Shown here: positions 58,981-64,000 of the stretch, one piece after another | Numbering within the stretch: the stretch's first letter is position 1 | How the letters are laid out: the number at the start of each line of letters is the position of its first letter | Assembly: GCF_003992115.1 (NCBI RefSeq) | Contig: NZ_RQUX01000005.1 | Coordinates: forward strand, 62,001 to 126,000 | Length of the DNA: 64,000 bases | Direction: 5' to 3' | Source of the DNA: Veillonella ratti | GTDB lineage: Bacteria; Bacillota; Negativicutes; Veillonellales; Veillonellaceae | Made by a program: the position numbers and the translations under genes | Notes under the pieces: model-generated | The model's database searches: none | What the model was told of the DNA's origin: nothing | Seen by the model: the letters and a program-made list of their open reading frames with translations, nothing else

Positions 58981-61131
58981 ATGCAAAATACTGCATGGAA
59001 AGGCTTCATTACAGGTGTATGGGATAAAGCCATTGACGTTCGTGACTTTATCCAACGTAACTATAACCCCTATGTTGGGGACGACTCATTTTTAGCCGGT
59101 CCTACGGATCGTACTCTTAAACTTTGGCAAGAAGTTCTTCGTCTGTATGAGGAAGAAAAAGAAAAAGGCGGCGTTATTGATGCCGATACGGATATTGCCA
59201 CTTCGGTGTCCTCCCACGGCCCCGGCTACATTATCAAAGAATTAGAGCAAATCGTTGGTCTTCAAACCGATAAACCGTTAAAACGCGCTATGTTCCCGTA
59301 CGGTGGTTTACGTACAGCCAAGAGTGCCTTGCAAGAATACGGCTTCGAAATGGACGCTCAGCTGGAAGACTTTTTCAAAAAGCATCGCAAAACTCACAAT
59401 GACGGTGTTTTCGATGTGTATACGCCGGAAATGCGTGCTGCTCGTTCCGCACACATTATTACCGGTTTACCGGATGCGTACAGCCGCGGTCGTATCATCG
59501 GCGACTATCGCCGTGTAGCCCTTTACGGGATTGACCGTTTAATCGAAGAAAAAGAAAAAGACTTCGCCATCACTATGGGCGACATGACGGCTACGATTAT
59601 TCGCGACCGTGAAGAAATTCGCGACCAAATTCGTTCCTTAAAAGAATTAAAAGCCATGGCGGCTTCTTACGGTTTCTATATCAGCCAGCCGGCTAAAGAC
59701 GTAAAAGAAGCGATTCAGTGGTTGTACTTCGGTTATTTAGGCGCTATTAAAGAGCAAAACGGTGCTGCCATGTCTATCGGCCGTAACACTGTCTTCCTCG
59801 ACATCTACGCTGAACGTGACCTTAAAGAAGGCCGCTATACAGAAGAAGAAATTCAGGAAATGGTTGACCATTTCATCATGAAACTTCGCATGGTGCGTTT
59901 TGCCCGCATTATCGAATACAATAACCTCTTCACCGGCGATCCGGTTTGGACAACCGAATCCATCGGCGGGATGGGCTCCGACGGTCGTCCGTTGGTATCC
60001 AAAATGTCCTTCCGTTACTTGCACACGCTTACCAACTTAGGCCCGGCTCCGGAACCGAACCTCACCGTTCTCTGGTCCCCTCGCTTGCCGGACGGTTTCA
60101 AACGTTTCTGTGCTAAATTGTCCATCCAAACGTCTTCGATTCAGTATGAAAACGACGAATTGATGCGTCCTAACAGCGGTGACGACTATGCTATCGCCTG
60201 CTGCGTATCGCCAATGCGTATCGGTAAAGAAATGCAGTTCTTCGGCGCTCGTTGTAACCTCGCTAAATGCTTGCTCTATGCAATCAACGGCGGTGTCGAT
60301 GAAAAACTCAAAAAACAAGTTGGACCTAAATATCGTCCGATTACTTCCGAATACCTTGATTTCGATGAAGTAATGGAACGTTTTGACGACATGATGGAAT
60401 GGTTGGCCGGCGTTTACGTGAATGCCCTCAACATCATTCACTACATGCACGATAAATATGCATACGAAAAATTGGAAATGGCACTTCACGACCGCAAGGT
60501 TACGCGTTGGTTTGCCACCGGTATTGCCGGTTTATCCGTAGTAGCCGACTCCTTGTCCGCTATTAAATATGCCAAGGTAAAACCGATTCGTGATGAAAAC
60601 GGGGTAGCTGTTGATTTTGAAATCACAGGGGATTTCCCTAAATACGGTAACGATGATGACCGTGTTGATGATTTGGCGGCCTTCGTTGTATCCGCATTCA
60701 TGAACAAAATCCGTAAACATCCTACCTACCGCGAAAGTGTGCCTACCATGTCCCTTTTGACAATTACATCCAATGTAGTATACGGTAACGCCACCGGTAG
60801 CACACCGGACGGCCGTAAACAGGGTACACCGTTTGCACCGGGTGCTAATCCGATGCACGGACGCGACTCTCACGGGGCTGTTTCTTCCATGGCTTCCGTA
60901 GCCAAAATACCTTGGCGTGATGCGAGCGACGGTATTTCCAACACCTTCTCCATCATTCCGGATGCGCTTGGCAAAAACGGCGAAACCATGGTTCGTATGA
61001 GTGATTTAGACATCGATCTGGATCTTGATGCAGTTTTACAGAGCGATATGCCGACCGGTTTACCTGTCAATAATGAAAACCTGGCCTGTCGCGAGCCTAA
61101 TGTTTCCATTTCCGAAAAGGAGGACAAGTAA
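58981..61131 (+). CDS. pyruvate formate-lyase, catalytic subunit lacking the glycyl-radical domain
   Basis: Pyruvate formate-lyase cleaves pyruvate with CoA to acetyl-CoA and formate. The 716-residue protein aligns by motif with PFL from [20 protein letters not shown] at the N terminus, through the active-site cysteines C407-C408 ([11 protein letters not shown]), to GATSTPDGRK-like [17 protein letters not shown] and [13 protein letters not shown] near residue 620 and [12 protein letters not shown]. There normal PFL enters its radical domain; here a 51-residue acidic tail ([16 protein letters not shown]) ends the chain. The missing domain is the next gene. AATGGAGGTG precedes the ATG. Confidence 0.95.
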   Translation: MQNTAWKGFITGVWDKAIDVRDFIQRNYNPYVGDDSFLAGPTDRTLKLWQEVLRLYEEEKEKGGVIDADTDIATSVSSHGPGYIIKELEQIVGLQTDKPLKRAMFPYGGLRTAKSALQEYGFEMDAQLEDFFKKHRKTHNDGVFDVYTPEMRAARSAHIITGLPDAYSRGRIIGDYRRVALYGIDRLIEEKEKDFAITMGDMTATIIRDREEIRDQIRSLKELKAMAASYGFYISQPAKDVKEAIQWLYFGYLGAIKEQNGAAMSIGRNTVFLDIYAERDLKEGRYTEEEIQEMVDHFIMKLRMVRFARIIEYNNLFTGDPVWTTESIGGMGSDGRPLVSKMSFRYLHTLTNLGPAPEPNLTVLWSPRLPDGFKRFCAKLSIQTSSIQYENDELMRPNSGDDYAIACCVSPMRIGKEMQFFGARCNLAKCLLYAINGGVDEKLKKQVGPKYRPITSEYLDFDEVMERFDDMMEWLAGVYVNALNIIHYMHDKYAYEKLEMALHDRKVTRWFATGIAGLSVVADSLSAIKYAKVKPIRDENGVAVDFEITGDFPKYGNDDDRVDDLAAFVVSAFMNKIRKHPTYRESVPTMSLLTITSNVVYGNATGSTPDGRKQGTPFAPGANPMHGRDSHGAVSSMASVAKIPWRDASDGISNTFSIIPDALGKNGETMVRMSDLDIDLDLDAVLQSDMPTGLPVNNENLACREPNVSISEKEDK

Positions 61132-61132
61132 T

Positions 61133-61372
61133 ATGAGCAACGAACAACAAATCGATAATTTAGTAGAGTTATTGGATGGCTACTCTGAAAAAGGCGGCCA
61201 TCATTTGAACGTCAACGTTTTCGACCGTGAAATGCTCCTCGATGCGCAGCAGCACCCTGAAAAATATCCACAGTTGACCGTTCGTGTATCCGGTTATGCC
61301 GTGCACTTCAACAAATTGACGAAACAACAACAGGATGAAGTTATTTCTCGTACCTTCCACGAACAAATGTAA
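61133..61372 (+). CDS. separate glycyl-radical subunit of pyruvate formate-lyase
   Basis: A 79-residue protein equivalent to the PFL C terminus. It runs from [21 protein letters not shown] through [20 protein letters not shown] to [19 protein letters not shown] and ISRTFHEQM. The radical glycine is Gly54 in RVSGYAV (Gly734 in E. coli PFL). The ATG follows the large-subunit stop after one base (TAATATG), in a different frame, with AAAGGAGG at the end of the upstream gene as ribosome-binding site. It resembles the spare-part protein YfiD/GrcA but lacks its N-terminal extension, and here it must supply the only radical domain of the adjacent enzyme. Confidence 0.92.
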   Translation: MSNEQQIDNLVELLDGYSEKGGHHLNVNVFDREMLLDAQQHPEKYPQLTVRVSGYAVHFNKLTKQQQDEVISRTFHEQM

Positions 61373-61409
61373 CTTCTATCCCTCCCCTTCTCAGTAGTTA
61401 TATATAGTG

Positions 61410-61447
61410 CAATAGGCTCCCCGTATCGAGGAGCCTATTGTCATATT
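61410..61447 (+). terminator. Terminator or attenuator between the pfl pair and pflA
   Basis: CAATAGGCTCC pairs perfectly with GGAGCCTATTG over a 9-base loop, followed by TCATATTTT. The weak T-tract suggests partial read-through into pflA. Confidence 0.7.
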
Positions 61448-61520
61448 TTAGACCCGGACCTGAAGCTGACATATCCTTCAGGAGGTCAACCTGTATTTAA
61501 TCTTTTTTGAAAGGCGTATT

Positions 61521-62297
61521 ATGATTGGACGAATTCATTCTTTAGAAACCATGGGCACCGTTGACGGCCCCGGTGTACGAATGGTGCTATTTTTACAGGG
61601 CTGCCCGATGCGCTGTGCTTATTGCCATAACCCGGATACGTGGGATGCGCAGCAAGGTAAAAATATTACCATCGAAGAAGTATGGGAACAATTTGAGCGC
61701 AATCAGAGTTTTTATAAAAACGGCGGTCTCACCGTTACAGGTGGCGAAGCATTAATGCAGTTGCCGTTTGTTATCGAACTGTTCAGCTTCTTTAGAGAAC
61801 GGGGCATTCATACGTGCCTCGACACGAGCGGCATCTACTTTGAAGAAAGTCAACGCGAAGAATACGAAAAGCTGATGGCCGTAACAAGTCTTGTTATCTT
61901 AGACCTTAAAGAAATCGACGATGACAAGCACATCGCCTTAACCGGCCAAAGTAATAAGCAAATCTTGAAATTTGCCCGCTTCATCGACGAGCACAATGTT
62001 CCGATTTGGGTGCGCCATGTGGTGGTGCCTACCATTACGGACAATGCGGATAGATGGTATCGCCTCGGCTTTTTTGCAGGTTCTTTGAAAAATCTCGAGA
62101 CCATTGACTGCCTGCCTTATCATGTGATGGGCACGGCTAAATATAAGGAAATGGGTATTGCCTATCGCCTGGAAGGCATCCCTCCGGCCAGCAAAGCCTT
62201 GGCGGCACGAGCGTCACAAGTCGTACTGGAAGGGATTAAGGCGTATCGACGTCAGTGGTGGAGTGCGTTGGCACCGGCTCAGGAATCGGCGGTTTAA
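61521..62297 (+). CDS. pflA: pyruvate formate-lyase-activating enzyme
   Basis: A 258-residue radical-SAM activase that abstracts hydrogen from the radical glycine. The [4Fe-4S]-SAM motif is C28-x3-C32-x2-C35 (QGCPMRCAYCHNPDTW), preceded by ETMGTVDGPGVRMV; GGLTVTGGEALMQ and VVVPTITDNADRWY are further family landmarks. It lies 148 bases after the small radical subunit with a hairpin between. A TGAAAGG ribosome-binding site precedes the ATG. Its partner here must be the two-gene PFL. The identification is certain. Confidence 0.97.
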   Translation: MIGRIHSLETMGTVDGPGVRMVLFLQGCPMRCAYCHNPDTWDAQQGKNITIEEVWEQFERNQSFYKNGGLTVTGGEALMQLPFVIELFSFFRERGIHTCLDTSGIYFEESQREEYEKLMAVTSLVILDLKEIDDDKHIALTGQSNKQILKFARFIDEHNVPIWVRHVVVPTITDNADRWYRLGFFAGSLKNLETIDCLPYHVMGTAKYKEMGIAYRLEGIPPASKALAARASQVVLEGIKAYRRQWWSALAPAQESAV

Positions 62298-62853
62298 AAT
62301 AGCTTGCGAACCAAAGAATAAAATACTTATAGCAAAGCCTCCTATATCTATCTTTCAGTCCCCACCCATTCGGCTAAAAAGGCGTTGGTCCCGTCTCACA
62401 AATCGACGGTTGTTCATAGCGTGCTGAATTCAGTATTATAACTCTTAAACAAAGAAAAATACACCTATCTCTCAGCCCCCACCCATTCGGCTAATGGGCA
62501 TTCAAGATAGGTGTATTTTTCTTTTTTCGCAGAGTACCATTATCTATAGTTCAGCACGCTATAGAGCAACAAAGCGATTCCCGCGGGCGGGACCAACTAT
62601 GAGACGAAAAAGAGCGACCACGATAGATGTATCTCACTTCTTATATAAATAACTTCCACTGTAGTCCGGCACGCTATTGTGCAACCAGCGATTCCCGTAG
62701 CCGGCGCAACTTAGAAGAATGCGGAAATCTTTTATCCCTTCTACAGACTAAACATTTCGACTACTTAGGGAATCGCCTAAGAGCGATTTGCTGCAGGCCG
62801 GAAGGTTGCCTTCACCATGCGATAGCCGAGGTGGGAAATAAATTTGGAACAAC
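62298..62853. repeat. Non-coding region with degenerate intergenic repeats
   Basis: The 556-base gap between pflA and bcp has no convincing gene but several repeats. CTATCTxTCAGxCCCCACCC continuing to ATTCGGCTAA occurs at 62348-62377 and 62465-62494 (28 of 30 identical). A second element with TTCAGCACGCTAT ... GCGATTCCCG ... CAAC occurs at 62545-62597 and, as a degenerate copy, at 62660-62710; an inverted copy lies around 62380-62431. This looks like a small repeated intergenic element family or a decayed mobile element. Confidence 0.6.
62452..62525. terminator. Long bidirectional stem-loop in the repeat region
   Basis: AAGAAAAATACACCTATCT pairs perfectly with its complement (19 bp) over a 34-base loop containing the second ATTCGGCTAA copy; CTTTTTT follows. 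It probably terminates transcription from pflA. Confidence 0.8.
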
Positions 62854-63321
62854 CTATTGAATATTCAAATCAGCCAATAGTTGACCTACATGTTCCTTAG
62901 CTTTTACGCCGCGGTAGATATGAGTTAAAATTCCTTTTTCGTCGATGACGAAGGTGGATCGTTCGATACCGATTGATACTTTGCCGTAGAGTTTCTTTTC
63001 TTTCATGACGCCGTAAGCATTACAAAGGGCTTCGTCGGTATCGGCTAACAGGTTGAACTGTAAGTCATATTTTTCTTTAAAGTTCACATGACGTTTTACC
63101 GTGTCGCGACTGACACCTAATACGACATAGCCGGCGTCTTGTAATTTTTTGTAGGCTTCGTTGAATTGTTGTGCTTCAATGGAGCAACCCGGGGTATTAT
63201 CTTTTGGATAGAAATATAAAACCACTTTTTGACCGGCAAAATCTTTCAAATTAACCATTTCATTGGCATCATTCACAACGGAAAAATCAGGTGCTTTGTC
63301 CCCTACTTTTAAGTCTGACAT
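62854..63321 (-). CDS. bcp: Bcp/PrxQ-type thioredoxin-dependent peroxiredoxin
   Basis: A 155-residue peroxiredoxin that reduces H2O2 and organic hydroperoxides. LKVGDKAPDFSVVND opens the fold and the peroxidatic Cys46 is in NTPGCSIEA. The usual PrxQ resolving cysteine five residues later is Gln51, so it is a 1-Cys variant or uses another cysteine (EALCNAYG). GIERSTFVIDEKG carries the catalytic arginine. I chose the ATG preceded by AAGGAG; a 24-codon upstream extension is unlikely. It fits the oxidative-stress theme with sod and fprA. Confidence 0.93.
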   Translation of the reverse strand: MSDLKVGDKAPDFSVVNDANEMVNLKDFAGQKVVLYFYPKDNTPGCSIEAQQFNEAYKKLQDAGYVVLGVSRDTVKRHVNFKEKYDLQFNLLADTDEALCNAYGVMKEKKLYGKVSIGIERSTFVIDEKGILTHIYRGVKAKEHVGQLLADLNIQ

Positions 63322-63550
63322 AGTATCACTCCTTATATAACTTCTAACATTAATTCGCGTAACATTATATCTTGTAATAGTAATTAATCCCAATTACTTC
63401 TATTCTTTATTATACACCATCTGCGTCACTTATGCTTAATGACTAAAGACTAGTTACCATTTCACCATATACCAACGTTTAGTTTAAATGCCGCCATATG
63501 TCAATTTTTTCAAAAATCACTCATTAAATTACTATATCTAAAAATCTCAC

Positions 63551-63579
63551 TATACAAATATCTTAAAATACGTTATAAT
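63551..63579 (+). promoter_or_regulatory. Promoter of the 51-residue membrane protein gene
   Basis: TATAAT at 63574-63579 with TATACA (4 of 6) 17 bases before. The rest of the 341-base gap upstream holds the bcp start region and a small GTAATT/AATTAC hairpin, with nothing else clear. Confidence 0.45.
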
Positions 63580-63662
63580 TATATTGAAAGATTTAGATTT
63601 AATATGACAGTTTTATCAGCATCAATTTCTAATGAAACTGTCTCAAATATAGGGAGGTATTT

Positions 63663-63818
63663 ATGAAGTTTTTATCATCAACAGTAACAACGGGAATTTC
63701 TTTTGGATCCGCCTTGGCCATGGTGATTAGCTATGCCAATTGGCACTCCATCCCTTGGGCAATTCTTCACGGCCTATTCGGATGGTTTTACGTTATATAT
63801 TACGCTTTATTCAAATAG
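63663..63818 (+). CDS. 51-residue membrane protein, Firmicutes-type small ORF
   Basis: A very short gene, MKFLSSTVTTGISFGSALAM then VISYANWHSIPWAILHGLFG and WFYVIYYALFK. It contains a Gly/Ser-rich first part and two hydrophobic stretches. The strong AGGGAGG ribosome-binding site 6 bases before the ATG, a TATAAT promoter and a perfect terminator 22 bases downstream support expression. It resembles small hydrophobic proteins seen in clostridia with the IPWAILHGLFGWFYVIYY segment, which I recognise only as a pattern. The function is unknown. Confidence 0.8.
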   Translation: MKFLSSTVTTGISFGSALAMVISYANWHSIPWAILHGLFGWFYVIYYALFK

Positions 63819-63840
63819 ATCCCCCTTAATCCCACTCCTA

Positions 63841-63889
63841 AAGAAGGAAGGCATTGCCAATACCGAGCGGCAATGCCTTCCTTCTTTTT
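63841..63889. terminator. Perfect bidirectional terminator
   Basis: AAGAAGGAAGGCATTGCC pairs perfectly with GGCAATGCCTTCCTTCTT over a 10-base loop, with TTTTT after it. It serves the small membrane protein and probably the convergent partial gene. Confidence 0.92.
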
Positions 63890-63915
63890 ATATTTTTTAA
63901 TTACACGATTTTGAA

Positions 63916-63999
63916 TTACATCATCTTAACCGGTTGTTTAATTCGCAAATTAATGGGCAAAGTAGTTAATAAACCACACAATACAAGGTACCGCAAACA
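63916..63999 (-). CDS. C-terminal end of an unidentified membrane protein (cut by window edge)
   Basis: The minus strand has an open frame from the edge to a TAA 27 bases from the terminator, reading CLRYLVLCGLLTTLPINL then RIKQPVKMM. A hydrophobic helix and a basic tail suggest the end of a membrane protein. A second frame also stays open for 16 codons, so support is limited and the family cannot be named. Confidence 0.4.
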   Translation of the reverse strand, partial: CLRYLVLCGLLTTLPINLRIKQPVKMM

Positions 64000-64000
64000 A

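Noticed and set aside
61025-61132. Upstream extension of the small radical-subunit frame, adding 36 residues ([12 protein letters not shown]...)
   Set aside because: It is an out-of-frame shadow of the large PFL gene; the AAAGGAGG and ATG at 61133 and the PFL alignment set the true start.
58981-61372. PFL split explained as a sequencing frameshift
   Set aside because: The linker on either side is not conserved PFL sequence in the alternative frame, and the second gene has its own ribosome-binding site and start codon. Resequencing would still be the final test.
62298-62853. Intact insertion sequence or tRNA-like gene
   Set aside because: No transposase frame, no terminal repeats with target duplication and no cloverleaf are visible; the short frames here are not protein-like.

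Overview
The window looks like chromosome from an anaerobic Negativicutes bacterium, most probably Veillonella or a close relative. This is inferred from the gene content, not from a marker gene. The pointers are a cysteine phytase of the Selenomonas type, flavodiiron (FprA) and glycyl-radical (PFL) enzymes, a clostridial-type single-chain PurL, a FloA/NfeD operon, moderate-to-low GC and strong AGGAGG ribosome-binding sites. There is one tRNA gene, and I see no rRNA, CRISPR array, phage or intact insertion sequence. Most of the window is compact housekeeping DNA with clear stem-loop terminators.

Layout. 1-2100: murB (cut by the edge), ylbF and trmL, then moaC, all on the minus strand. 2300-3740: a UPF0173 hydrolase and an XRE regulator. 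3866-11144: a seven-gene minus-strand purine operon, purE-C-F-M-N-H-D, with a good promoter before purE. 11350-17955: two YbjN-like paralogues, xpt and a LysR regulator, divergent from purL. The purE and purL promoters share an ACTAATAAG element, so the LysR protein may control both. 18231-21364: fprA, an FMN reductase, a PhnA-type zinc-ribbon protein and a nitroreductase. 21720-26373: a ribose operon, rbsK-D-A-C-B, with two near-identical palindromic operators. 26721-30168: an Lrp/AsnC regulator overlapping an aminotransferase, then a siroheme nitrite/sulfite reductase preceded by three CRP/FNR-type sites, one exactly 41.5 bp upstream of a predicted start.

30445-45465: a flotillin operon (nfeD, floA and a Pro-rich membrane protein), flavodoxin, a NUDIX protein and an AT-rich orphan. 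Next come tRNA-Ser(CGA) overlapping the 3' end of tadA, a secreted Met/Pro/Gln repeat protein followed by a secreted PTP-like phytase, ridA, ogt, a 692-residue orphan secreted protein, pncB, an EamA exporter and a MenA-like prenyltransferase. 45560-49332: a metallopeptidase/VWA protein, a MoxR-type AAA ATPase and a protein made of 22-residue repeats.

49618-57604: two catabolic-looking modules, each divergent from its own LysR gene. One has LeuC/LeuD-type hydro-lyase subunits with a haloacetate-dehalogenase-like hydrolase. The other has two-subunit class I fumarase/tartrate dehydratase genes and a DASS transporter, in the same arrangement as ttdR-ttdABT. 57709-64000: superoxide dismutase, a split pyruvate formate-lyase with its activase, a repeat-rich non-coding stretch, a Bcp peroxiredoxin, a 51-residue membrane protein and the end of one more gene.

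The most notable observation is the pyruvate formate-lyase. The large gene carries the Cys-Cys active site but stops before the glycyl-radical domain. That domain is a separate 79-residue gene one base downstream, in another frame and with its own ribosome-binding site. This looks like a genuine two-subunit glycyl radical enzyme, not a sequencing error.
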